Source of the DNA: Amphimedon queenslandica
Lineage: Eukaryota; Porifera; Demospongiae; Haplosclerida; Niphatidae
Assembly (NCBI RefSeq): GCF_000090795.2
Contig: NW_003546244.1
Coordinates: 310,231 to 374,230, forward strand
Length of the DNA: 64,000 bases
Direction: 5' to 3'
Part shown: positions 32,522-46,607 of the stretch, piece by piece
Position numbering within the stretch: position 1 is the stretch's first letter
Layout of the letters: each line of letters starts with the position of its first letter
Translations under genes and position numbers: made by a program
The notes under the pieces: model-generated
What the model saw: only the letters and a program-made list of their open reading frames with translations
The model's database searches: none
What the model was told of the DNA's origin: nothing

Positions 32522-35500
32522 TTCATTAATTTTATATAGTCATGTTAATTAATATTGATCAGACCCATTAATGTTATAAAAGGAAGAGGGTATAAATTTT
32601 AAGTATTTTTTTACAAATTTTATTCTTCAAAATTACCTAATGTTATGGACATGTATTGACATGCATATACACTGTACATGTACATCAATGCTCCTGTCAT
32701 GTTTTAGTGCGTGCGTCTGTTGGTGCGTGATTATTGGAAGGAGCATGTGTGTACATATATGAAGATTGTAACGTGAGCTTCGCTTTACTGAAATAATGAC
32801 TACAAAGGAATGGTGTCCCTCTCTTTGTCACTTTCACTCCTTCACTTTGCATTCCTTAAGAATGAGAGAGACAGTCATGTTGATGAACAACACAATGGCT
32901 TGTTTAATCTAGTCTGTGTTCCAGCTATTTGAGAGTATACGTGACACTGCATAACACAATGGATTAGTCTTGATGTGGGAGGGAGAGGGAGTCAGAGGAA
33001 GGAAGACTATATCAGGGATACATTATTATTGTTCTTGTATGTATATTTGATTGTCTTGTGGAATGTATGGATTCCGGGCTTTGTGTGTCTGTTGTAATTG
33101 TATATGTATCCTCTGGCGCATTGGAACGCTATTATGGAATGACTTTTAAATTTAATTTCAACAAAAATATGTGTACAATCACCATCATGTCTGTAAAAGG
33201 AATTATACTCACGCGAGTGTGAAATGATTAATATTGCCTATAACTCTATTATATGTAGCATATGTGCATGTAGCTACCAATAGAATTTTACAGATTATTA
33301 ATTTGTATGTGTACATGTACAACATAGCCCCACCTTCATTTTACTACCATGTACATGTACATGTAATTATATTCTTGTATAATAGAAGAACTAGCTGCTA
33401 ACATTATGTCTCTTTATTGATTGTCCCTTTATGCATGTAAAAGGATTAAAAATGGCTAACAGTATGTCTTGTAGAGACTTGAAAACAGGAAGAGAGGGAG
33501 TTGAGGGGAGACGGGTAGTCTCATGCGGGATGTGGTCGGGGAGGCAGTGGAGGAGGGAGGGAGAGTATAGCCATTCAACCTTTAAGACAAAACACGAAGA
33601 CATTGAATGGAGCATGTCCATTAGTGCTGTCTGGCCCAGTACAGTTACCATGTTTACTTAATAATGTGTAGCACATTGAGTACCTGTACATGAATATGAG
33701 AACTGGAGCAGCATGTCCTCTCATCTCTCACTCTCCCTCCCTCCCCCCCTCTCTCTCCCCCTCTCTCTCCCCCTCTCTCTCTCTCTCTCCCTCCCTCCCT
33801 CCCCCCTCTCTCTCTTTCACTCTCTCTCTCTCTCCCTCTCTCTCCCTCCCCCCCCTCTCTCTCTCATTATTATTCATGTTACACTCCTTCAAGATGAACT
33901 CCTCACATTGTTTATTATTTTGCTGGTTTGTGGTCGTTGGTTTATATTTGATTACCATCTCTCCCCCATCCCCAACTCCACACATCCTGTACTGTTAGCG
34001 TGTATTATCTCTTTATTATTTATCGTGTGGTTATGGTCCCCAGTAGATATCAGCTTTAAATTAATTAATGCTCATTTCTAACACACACAGCCTGTGTGGG
34101 TGAATCGATACGCTAGACTATTGAATTTATTAATTTTACAGCTGGCATATAACCCATGTCAGCTGGACTTGTTTAATTAGTATAGAGAGTATGTGTGATA
34201 TTTGCTTTGATTTTAGTCGCATGTGTCTCAGTAGCTTTAATAATGGCTTGTTTTCGACCTCTTGTGTGTGTGCGTTTGTGTTCCTCTGATATGTCAATAT
34301 TGTTGTTTGCTGTTTACTCTTCACACGGACACAAAGCAGTGCATGTACATGTACAGTACATGCGTCGATCATTGTGTCATTGTGTGTGTGACATTATGTA
34401 CATACGTCATCATGGAATCTTCCTTATCCCATTTGATCTCATTCTCTTCATTTTCTCATTTTCTATCTCATCCTCCTAATATCCTTTTCTCTTTGTTCTC
34501 TTATCCTGTTTTTCTGTGATCTTTATTTACCTCTTCTACTTCTCTCTCTCTCTCTCTCTCTCTCCTTCACTCTTCCCCTTTTTCCTCCTCTTAATTTTCT
34601 CTCTCTCTCCCCCAATCCCTCCCTCCCTCTTTCTCTTTCTTTTATTCTTTTTACAAATAAATATTACATTATTGTATGTGTGTGTCTATGTTTGTTCTGT
34701 TTGTTGTTGTGTGTATGCATTTGCATTCATATCACGTTACATTGGTACAGATATGCACCTGGGTAATATGATATGTGTTATTTGTACACTCTATGCCTAT
34801 AATACTGTGCACATTAATCTTAATATTCATTTTTTGGTTTTTCATTTTAATGTTTGATTGTGTCTGCACACATTTTTAATGAGAGCATGTGATTAAAAAG
34901 CTACTACAGTACTAGCACATTGTACATTAATTCATCATTATATCGTATTATGTCATTATTTTATTTTTATTAATGACTATTTTATTGCTGTATATTTTTA
35001 AGTTTATTATTCCAATTAGTAGGACCCACTAGTAGGGACTGCTCCTATTACACGAGTGTAACCATTTTAAATATGATATAATTTATAATTCTATATGTTA
35101 ATCATTCAGAGGAGTGTACATGTACATGTACATGTACATGTAGATGCATTAATTGTTACATGTATAAATCTTAATTGCTCTCAATGTGTACGTTATAAGT
35201 TTCCTTAATTATGGCACCCAGAATAGTACATATATGATATCCTACCGTCATATTGCCTGTATTTCTCTTGCTGATACATGTAGTGTTATGATTTGTTACT
35301 GGGAATGTTTATTATTATTGTTATTATTGGCCTGTTCAATAAAGCAATCAAACTGATCTCATCTCCGCTCTCCTTGCCCTAGCACAACGGAATCACCTTT
35401 AAACTTTCAGCATAGCCCATCTGTATCTTGTGTATGTAACAGATATCAAAGGCTCTTGGGGGCAATTTTTATAATGCAAGACCATATGTATATGTACTGT

Positions 35501-38500
35501 ACTTGTATTATAATAGCTAAATGGCAAAAATTTCATGCATGCATGCAGATATTATAAATTATTATAATTATTTTATTTTTTCTAGTACACTCGCGGTTTT
35601 CTGGTTCGCAATCGTATCCGTAAGACAAATGCTAAGCAAGTCATCCTCACTTACTTCAGGAGGTACAAACTAAGAGTTTTCATTTGCTCTCTGGTGGAAC
35701 TCTTCAGGTAATAATTAAGCCAAGCCATCATCACTTTTACTCTCTCCCACTTTTCCCCTCTGTCTCCTTTCTATAATAAATAAATAAATAATAAAATAAA
35801 TAAATAAATAAAATAAATAAGGGACTAGCACTTGTACAGCATGTACTGGGATTAAAGTATATTTCATCTCTCATCTCATTTCCCTCTCTCTCTCCCACGT
35901 ATTGTTATGATCCTGTCACTCCTTTGCATCGTTTCGTGCGAATGATTGACTGAACAGTGTCACACCTAGCCCTCCCTCATGTACTAGTACAACTCTGCTC
36001 TGAGGAAAGAGAGAGAGGGAGAGAGAGAGAAGCATTACAACTCGTTATGTACAATTGTACCATTAACGTATGTACATGTACATGAACAGCTAATCCTCAA
36101 TCCTCTGACACACCTAACTCTGTCTCTAATGTCTATATAATGACTCTGCATCATGTACTATAGGATATATACATGTAGTGTGCTTGCATGCTCTCATGCA
36201 TGTACATGTACGTGACAATTATGCTAATTTCTCCCTACTGTGTCCATGTGTGCAGCACACACCCTTTTTACACTAAAAAAAATTTAGCTCATGCATACAT
36301 ATTTGTACACCTTTAGTATATTATAAATGTACATTGATATTATTATTATATTATTATATGCACATATTTTATTGTAGTTGTGTTTGGGTGCTGTCAGGAG
36401 TATGTATGCTTGCTGGGTGTGACTGCATGTAGTCCAGTAGTCTAGCTAGTACTCATTATGCTCATAGTATCATTGTGGGAATTTGTGGCAGACAGGCAGT
36501 ACTCTACTGTCAATGTCACTTGTGTCTCCCTACATGATTATTAAGGCATTTTATGAATTATGATGATGATTATATGCACTGTGTACATTATGTTGTGCAT
36601 GTATGCCATAAATAGAAAATAAACCGAAACTCCTAAATTATCGTTATAATAATTATTATTTTATTTATTAATACCAGCTATAGTACGTGCTTGATTTCTC
36701 TCATTTTGTACGATTTCTTTTTCTTAACGAGCAATTCCAACAAATCATTAAATTATTATTTTTAGTTTTATATTATGTTGTTTGTAAGTATATTTATGTA
36801 TATATTCATGAGTTACAATACAGTGGGTGTTCTATCCTTTCTTGAGGTGTCAGGGCATGAGAATGAGTGAGTCTAGTTTACTTAGTACCCTCTTCTACCT
36901 AAACACTTAGTTTTTATTTGAGCCAGCTATTCCCACCCATTCTTCTGACCTGTTTACCAGACTTATAGGCACATATGATTATCAGTCTATCATCGTACTT
37001 CCTTTTCACATGTTCCCCCCATGCTAGTAAATACAATAATAATATGTTTACATGCCTGCATGTACATGCATTTAGATTATAATTTACATGTACATGTATA
37101 ATTATTTGTGTGTATACATGTATATACATGTGTGGGTCATATATATTTACATTGATAGACAGTCATTCATTAGGGATACATGCATGTACACATGCATTAC
37201 ATGTACATGTACAATATCTCTTAAAGCTCTATCTACATGTACATGTATATAATACACGGGCCTCATCATCATCATCATTAGACTCTATGTGAATCTGTCA
37301 ATATTTCCTTGTTATTGTGTCTCAGACTGTTACTATAGTACTCTTTAGTGTGACTAGACAGGAGGATATTAGAAAAGTTGACTACATGCATGGGTACGCT
37401 TCATGTACACGTACAAGTGTCATTATTTTATTGGATATTGTTATTGTTTGTGCGAGTCAACCAGTTTTAAGTTCACTCGTAATGAGTGTGCTGGTTGCTC
37501 CAGGTTGTGTAAGCTGTTTTTGTTTATTGTCGTTTTTTGTTTGTCAATTAATGTACGTTATTTTTTGGCTCATGGCCTCTTTCTCATGGTCATTTATCTC
37601 CAGGTCATCACTGTTACCATAGCAGCATGTATAGATTGAGATGTGTTTACATGTAAAATTCATGTTATTCCTCTCTCTCTCTCAAAATTGCTCTCACTCT
37701 CTCTCTCTCTCCCTCTCTCTCCCCTTTCTCTTTTTTTCTCCAGTAATGTTCGTTCTCTTCCTGATCTTGGTAAGAGTATAGTGTGGCCCGATCCTCCCCC
37801 AGTCCTCCAGCAGTGTGTCAGTTTCCTTAAAGATATACACGGAAGGTCAGTTACTCAATGATTATCAGCTACTATGGTCCACTCTTATGATGACTGCTAG
37901 TATATATACTCATTATTCATTGGTTCATAATATTGTGACCTCTCATATATGATGTGATAGAGTGGGAATATAGAGTAGTATGATCCTTTCAGCCACGGTA
38001 TAGTAGAGCTTCTTTATAGCAAGCACCTCCAAATAAAGGAGACCTACATCTTGTCCATTATAGATAGGCACCATGCCCTGTGTTGCTAATTATGATCATT
38101 ATATGCATGTATGAGAATGAGAAAGAGGCCAAGACGAACTTATGCTAACTGTTACATGTGTGATGTCTTTAGTCTAGTCATAATTATTATGATCCTCTCA
38201 ACTATAAAAATAGAAAGTGTAGCTATATATGGTATACAGTATCTCCCCAGTAGTCTACAATACAAGGTGATAGGTCACAATACTGGAGCACTGCACTCTA
38301 CTAGGGGGATCCAATATGTTAATAGCATCAACTGTATGTGTAGTACACAGTTTTTTGTTTCCTGGCACAATACAGTCTTATTATAGTATGATCTCATCCA
38401 GTGGTTAATGATATGTGTACTTGGCTTGGATAAGGTGGTGTACATTGGCTTGATAGCCATCACTATAGCTCTCTCCAATATCCTTTTGTTAAGATACTCT

Positions 38501-41500
38501 CCCTTCATATTATACTGTACTGTAGTGTAGTACAGAATCCACTCCAGTATATGCGCCATGAAATTACATTATTAAGACATGGTTGTGGTGACGGTTATAT
38601 ACTTTCATGGAAATCTCCTGCTCCAATGACATCTGCTAAGATTGACATTAAAGCGAATCTTAATAATAAATTATTTTGAAATGCATTGCTAATACATGTA
38701 GATGTATATATGTAGTTAAAATTGCAAAGCAACAACAAAAACTTCAGTCATCAATAGTAGCTAGGGGATTATCATTTTTATCAATTTTGAAAGAGGAGGT
38801 CACTGTGCAGTAGATATACACTGTCTTTTTAGAATAAGCTTTGCCCTCCTTCATTGTAGTAAGAAGGAGGTGGTTTTGTTTTATCATGTTGTTATGGTGG
38901 GCCTTCATTCCTGATAAGTTTTAATGATACAACAGCACTATGTATATACACTATATACCACCTGGTAAAAACTGGTAACACTATACTCCAACAAGGGGAT
39001 TTACACCTCAAGTTCTAGGAGGAAGTTATTCATTAATGTAATAGTAACCATATTACCATAATAAAATATGCAAAAGAAGTACATAGACTATAGATAAGTT
39101 ATATGCCCATGCCTTTTTAATTGGGCTAGAAAAAATTTTTTTAATTGCATTAATTACTCCATGAGCCAAATTCAAGTATTAGATCAGTAAAACTTAATAT
39201 GTAATGAAATACAACAATAATGAGTCCAGTTTTGTCTTATGTACCCATATTCCACCACACATGCCCAGTTGTACACAGACACTAACTCGTGCATGTATTG
39301 TACATACTTGTACCTTTCCAATGGCTATACTGCTTATTATTGAATTACTGGTCAGGCCAGGCCCCCAGTTTGCTTATTTTTATCACTTTCTATTATCGAC
39401 TGTAGGCAATACACTTTATTGTGTGTGTGTGTGTGTGTGTGTTGAACAGAGCTAGGGGTGTCTATATGAGTTTTGTATAATCCAGTGGCTGCTGTTTATT
39501 AGTTATTATTAACATTAATCATTATCTGTAGCTAAAAAACAAACCTCATATGTGACTGATATTCATTTTCTGGTGTATAGACACAGACTATTGGGTTACC
39601 ATTATTATTCCAATATGTAAATAGCTAGTGTATTGGTTTGCATCTATCGGTCAACTTATGCCTGATAACGGTCTGATGATGTAATGTTGTTGTCACTCTC
39701 TGTTTTCTTCCTTTGATTCTTTATGAATGATTCAGCATGTGTGTGTCTACTCTATGTATGGACCTGTTTGTGTCTTTTAAAAAAATTTTATGTACTTGTT
39801 TTTCAGTGTATGCACATACATGTTTGGCTGTTTCTGTAAGCATATTTTGTTTGTGTGTGTGTGTGTTCTTGCAAGTTAAATCTTTGTATTTTGTGTATAT
39901 ATTTGTCCTCTGGTTAAGTCATGCATGCAACTCTACTGTAGGGAGGTATTAAAGCTATTCATGTTATGTTGTACATTACAAGCCTAAGTGTCTGTATTGC
40001 CGCACTGCTTACATTCATCTACTTGTATATATCATCTGCTACTAACAGCATGTACTTGTATCATCTGCTACTTACTTCAAAGACATATCAGGAATATCAA
40101 GGATATGTAATGAGAGGAAGAGACATGCCTCAAATCCTGTCAATTATTTAATGAACAACAAGTACATGTACTTAATAGTAGCATACAATATAGTACTGCT
40201 ACATTATACTGTATAATACTAATACTAATAATGGTGAGAGTATAATCTTATAATAGCTAGATTCGTGCTGGTCTTAGACTGAGGCCGAATTTGTTTTTTC
40301 TCACAAATAATTGGCATTTTGCTTTTTCTCGATGAAGCAGATCAATTTCTAGTTATTGTCTTTATTGTTGTACAATAAGAAGTTTCATCAAAGAGATGCT
40401 CTGCATGTCAGACATACCCAATTGTAGTGAGAGCATGTGATTGTTGATAGTGGGGGATGCCAGTCTCCTCTCATTATGGAGCCATTGCTGGAATGCACTC
40501 CACCTTTAGCTGTAATGTGTCCAGCATCCTCATTACTACGGGCTATAAAAATGATTTTTTTCAAATAAGGATGGACCAGGTGTAATAAATAAATAAATAA
40601 ATAGTTACAAAGTTTGTTTGTTTTTATTTTACGTGTATAAAGCTTCTGTTAGGGAAGCTATTTATTTATTTATTTATTTATTTATCATCATCATCATCAT
40701 CATTATTATTATTACTACTTTTTGATTTTGTTGATTTTGTCAAGGAGCTATAGCTTGTAATATTTGGTGATTATATGTTAGAGTGATGTACCTATACTTG
40801 TTCATATACGTGTACGTGTACATGTATTCTCATGTACATTATACCTTTACATTTCTTAGTTGTTTTACAAGAATAAGTAACTTCCTAATCCTTACAGTTA
40901 GGCAGGGTTTCCCACAGGATTTTGGCATAGTGCTTATATGCTGGCTCTTAATTGTTAGTGGATTTAAAGTTGCTCAACAATTGCATCGAAATCCCTGTGC
41001 TATATAGCACAAGGTATTTGGTCAAATTTCGCCAAAAATGGCTCCGAGAGAATTCCCCACTTTTATAATTTTATTATGTTGTGTAGAAAATTTAAATTGA
41101 TTCAAATCAAAATTTGATTTTTTACGAATTTTTAAAGTTGCTCCAAATGCCTTGTACTGTATTGTAATGCTTGTCAGCTCACTAAGCTCATGCTTTAGCA
41201 TGCTTAAAGGGAAAGCCTGAATAATGTAATATAGCAATGTACCAACTTGTTCATATTCGTGTACGTGTACATGTATTCTCATGTACCTTTACATTTCCTA
41301 ATTGTTTTACAAGAAAAATCCATAACACCATTTCCTAATCCTGGACAGTTGGGTAAGGCGACTAAAATGTCCCTTAAATACATTTTTTGCATTAAGTAGT
41401 ACTAAAAAGAACATAGGCACATGCTGCCTGTGTAGATGCATGTACACTTTAAACGTGACTCTATAGTATGCACACTTGGCCCTCATTCCTATTAATTAGT

Positions 41501-44500
41501 ATTAATTACTGCTCCCTGGCCTGGGGAGTAATTTGGCGGTACGCCCAGCAGCTGGTCCACAACAGTGGGCCAGTATTAATTGATATTAAAGTCATTAAGA
41601 AGACCGGACCAGCTGGACTGAGATTTTATAATTAGAATTATAGCCTTCAGACAGTCAGGTATCCAGTATTAATAATATAGTGATTATTGTTATAATGGAA
41701 TTATTTGAGGTGACAGCTGCTAAATGGAGAGAGAGAGAGAGGGGAGAGGTCTGTTAGGGGATTATCCATTTAATAGACTCAAGTTTCAAACTGAGGGTGT
41801 GTTTTTCACCTCTGCTACACTGATAGGGATCCAATGGTGGTATAACTAGATTCATAATAAGAGTTTCCTGTATCTGTGACCCAATGAATAAGCCTCTTTG
41901 ATTATAAACAGAGAAATCACTCTAATCATATTAAAGTTCAAGCTGATTAATTGCTTTTTCCTTGTACAGTATATCCTTCCTTTGATTTAGAATGGATTCA
42001 ATGTAGCTGCATGTTGAGTGGGTGTAGGAGGAATTTTTGATATTCTATGAACATGTGACGATTACTGATGCATATAATTGTCATAATAATAATAATAATA
42101 ATGATTAATGTGTGTGTATATATATATGAGCAGTATATATAGGATTATATGCCTTTACCATTGGCTTTGTAGTTTAAATGGAGGAATGGAACAGAATGGA
42201 GGGTAGGAGGTGGGGGAGGAGTGGGTATAGACTGTTATCATGATGATATCATTCACTTTTGATATGATTTCTCCCTGCTCCAGCCATCCAGTCATTATTG
42301 TTACTAGGAATGAAAACACTTGGGGAGTGCTGTAGTACATGTATCAGTACATGCCAATTAATGTAAACAGCAGTAGCCATGTATGCTACATTTGCATGTC
42401 ATCATTGTGGGATATATGTATATCATAACACATATATCTGTCTCTTGTTCTCCTTCTCCCTCCCTCTCTCTTTAATGTCACTTTTCTTTGGCAGCTGGAC
42501 CAATAATAGATTTTGTACTGGGTCATTATCACTCATTGACACTCGTCTTTATATGGATATTGTGAATTATATTGGATTGTCTGGTTTGGCTTTTGTTTGT
42601 CCTTGTAGATTTACAGCTTAGTAATAAGGTGGCTCTTCAGGCCATTAATGTTCCCCCTTTAAAATGATCTCTCTCTCTCTCTCTTTGTGTGTGGTACACA
42701 ATTGTTATTCAGTATGTCTGTGCTATTGGTTTGAGGTGTGCCTGGTCTCTCAGTATTTACACTGCACCTGGCTTTGTTTATTTCTTTTGGTGAGACCAGC
42801 CCCTCCTATTGTTAGGGTTCATCTAATGGAGACCTAATGGGATGTAACCCACACTGTTGACTTAATGGCTGCCCTGTGAGACTGGATTGAGGATGTTATC
42901 GGCATTATAGTCCATTTTGCTATTAAATTATGATAAGGATTAGAGTATTTGGTTCATGGATTAGTCCATGTGGTAAATGTATGTCAATGAGGTTTAGTGT
43001 GTCCGTGTGAGCTCTCACATACTCTCTCTTTTTGGCTTCTGTTTTCTTTTCTTTCCTCTCTTATCTATATCTCCGCTCTCTCTCTCTCGCTCTTTCCTCT
43101 TTATCTTCTTTTCCTCATTAAATGTCTTCTCTCTTTCCCTCTCTCTTCTCTTTCTTTCCTCTCTCTCTCCTCCTCGTTTCCCTCACTGTGTGTTCCCATA
43201 AGTACACACACTCTATCCTTTTGTTTATAAATACTCTTCAAATGAGTGGGTAGGCAAGGCTCCACAGATTCCTGTCTCAGTTTTCTTAGCATATGGGAAA
43301 CCAAGGGTAGGGATCTCAAACACCTTCATGCTGTTTACCTAATTAGCTCTATGTGTACATAGGTACTATACACAGTAGACTACTGCCCTTTTCTTAATAA
43401 TATAACTCTATACTCTCCTCCTATTCTATTTATATGTACTCCTGTTTTTACAGTTACCCTATCCTTATACACAAGAGTATAGATTAGGCTATCGAATGTA
43501 TGGACTATAGATGAATATAATATTAACTATAGTCTATACTATGCGTACCAGTCTGGTTATATAAGCCAGTTTATCTATCAGTGTTTTTATAAGCTTTCTC
43601 TCTTATCTCTCTCTACTTCTCCTTTTACTAGAAACAATCTCTCTATATGTACTGACAGTAAACATGCTTACCGGTATATGAAGTCCTGTATGACACATGT
43701 TAGTATAGGCACTGCTTTGAAGTCATGTGACTTCATGTATGAGCAGCTGGTGGAGCTACAGGTGTGCATGAGAAGTACTACCAATACATCATTTCATATA
43801 TAAACTGCTTTGTGCCTATTAGTCAATGTGTATAATAGTATTAGCACTTATGTCATATGCAGTCAAGTACATATGTAATTCTAATATAGGTTTGTTTTGA
43901 CCCTCTCTCTTAGTTGCATCATCATAACTGGTGCTTCATGCTGACTGTCACACACACACACACACACGCTCTCTCTCTCATTAATTATCTATTGATCTTT
44001 TGCATCATCATCAGTCTCTCTGATCAGTCCTATACTCTCTGGCTTCATTCTCATGAACATCTACTGACTTCCTCAAGTCTCAGACTCTCTGATCTATTAT
44101 TAGCACACCATTACTTATTGCCTTCCAGATGGCTAGTTGCATCATTCTCATTGATAGTTCCTGGCTGTTCATATAAGATCATCACCCTCTAATACTGAGT
44201 GTACACATACATTGCACACTATATTGAGTCCCTTCATCATGTACTGTAATTTCCTCATTGAGTTAATATACTGTACACCTGTCACCTGGTGCTTCGTATT
44301 GCATGATTCAGTTCCTGCATTACAACATATTTTGGTTTTACATATGCATCTACATCATTGCAGTGACATTGAAAATTGCACTCTGACCAATACTAGGATG
44401 TCCTCAATTAGCAATAAAACTGCACTGCTAGTTGTATTACATCCCTTTGTGTATCTATGGAAGTAATTATAGGGAGAGTTTCTGTTACTCAATTACTGTA

Positions 44501-46532
44501 CATGTCATTGCGTTGTAAGTATTGGTCAATCATGAGGGAATTAAGACATAGAAGAAGGAGGGAGAGATAGAGTAGAGAATACGTGGGGGGAGCTGTATTC
44601 AAACGTTATTTTGAAAAGGATATGTGTGTCCATGTTGGGATATCTTACATGTATGTATGTGTGTGTGTGTGCATGATTGTGTGATTAGGAGTGAGAGGGG
44701 AATGAGGTTCATTATTAGCTTTAGCTTTGATCTCTATCTCCATTGCAATATAAGGCTCTGTATTATTAATAATATTAATCACTCCTCCTCTTCTCAGTGC
44801 TACCCCTTCGCTCTACTATCATGCATTGATATGCATAATTATAAATTACCATGTATATATTATGACGTATGCACACACAGATAGTATACATGTACATACA
44901 TGTATATTAAGAATGAGTGTACGTGATTCATATCCAGATACATGTATTTCTTGTGTATCCTCGTAATAAAGATTCTACTGAAATATTATCAGTTGCCTCC
45001 TTTCCTTTATATCTTATTCCATTCATCTCATAAACAGTTCACATCACTTGACGTTTTTTTGCTTTGTTGTGCCTGGTATTGTTATTCCATTGTCATCAGT
45101 TACTATACAGTGCTGTATTGACTATGCACGATTGGTCATGTATTTGTTTGTTTGTCATTGGCAAGCTCGTATTTATTACTGGGAAGGACATCAGTTCAAT
45201 GCCTTTGCTTTATTAGTCTGCCAGAAATGGCCGCCAGGATGTTAAATAACAACGACTCTTATTATTATTATTATTATTATTTTTGTTTTGGGGTACTGGT
45301 ATAATGTACTAATCCAGCTTTAAAAAGTATCATTTGTGAATCATGCTTTCACAGAATATTTTAATACTAAAGCGCACAATACTACACTGCTCTGCTCAAG
45401 CTTTGCCTAAGTAATATTAAAGATTTGAGGTTTTGATCCTATTCCATATTCAACGAGGCATTTAATTGAAAAAATAATTTGTAATAACAGTACGATTTGT
45501 TATACAATCCAGTCCTGGGACAATGTAACTGGATACACTCCGTGAGCTGAACACACAAGAAGCAGCAGAAGCGATTCAACACGATATGCTCCGGTATCAT
45601 TCACTAATTGTGTGTGTTCCACAGATTGAGGTGTCCATAGTCTTTATTTTAAGGAGAATTATACCGGATTGCTTTGCCTATCTTGTTATACTTCACAAAG
45701 TAACCAATTCCCTTGTTGTAATCATATCTATCCTCTCCCTATCCTTCCCTCTCTTTCTCCCCCATCTACTATCAAAAATTATAGGCTATATACATTTTAC
45801 AATAATAGTGTGATATTGATGATATTCATAGAGCTCACTTTTAGTCTAGTTACTATGGTTATTGGCTGTCATTCCACTGCTACTACAAATATGCTTTTGT
45901 CCGCCTTTGACTATTAACCTCCTTGTCATTGTACATGTGTACCGCTTTAGATCAATGAGTATTTTTATTAAATAATAATTTCCAGAGTTGTAATTGACGG
46001 CTCGACTCAACTGGTCATGCTCTTGTCATTAGAATCATATTCATATGCACTGTAGTTGCTGTATTGTTGCATTTGGGCATTCTTTGTGTTAAAACGATTG
46101 AGCAAAGTTACAATAATTCATTCCTTGGCTACTGAACACGTGTAGATTTCCATGAGGGAGTATGCATCACTCATTTTAAGTTTGTCATTCCATTCTAGTG
46201 TGCCAGACTTTACATTAAAAATCCAATTAGAATATTTAATTCCATGCATTTTAATCATGAAATGTTTTGAAATCTCTCTCTCTCTCTCTTTCAATAAAGG
46301 TGGAGGGCAGAGTTTATCCTAAGGAAAGTCCCTGTACAGGATCGTCCTGCAGTTCAGTTGAAGTGTGTTGCTTACGACGTGTTGCAGAACAGGAGACCCA
46401 ACTGGGGGCTGCAGAGAAAATGGCATGGGAACTATTTGGCTAGACCTGTGAGTTTGTTACTTTGCAAATTGTGTAGCTTGTAATTAGTGTTGTTCGGCCT
46501 TTATCACTCCCATGTATATCCCTTCTTTGTTC

Positions 46533-46607
<75 letters not shown>

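Larger units (their letters stand above)
37846..46299 (+). other. MYO1D intron 16 (8.5 kb), longest in the window
   Basis: Largely unique AT-rich sequence with TACATGTA motifs, short GT/CA and CT microsatellites, and a satellite fragment (40985-41150). I found no complete nested gene on either strand. One stretch with exon-like borders is listed separately. The intron ends with a CT-rich acceptor, TCTTTCAATAAAG. Confidence -1.

Noticed and set aside
32707-32776. Possible extra MYO1D exon after a TTTTAG
   Set aside because: The open stretch is short, ends in a stop and does not fit the IQ region, whereas exon 35586-35707 does.
33431-33661. 76-codon ORF in MYO1D intron 14
   Set aside because: No splice context, no recognisable motif, ordinary length for chance in this much sequence.
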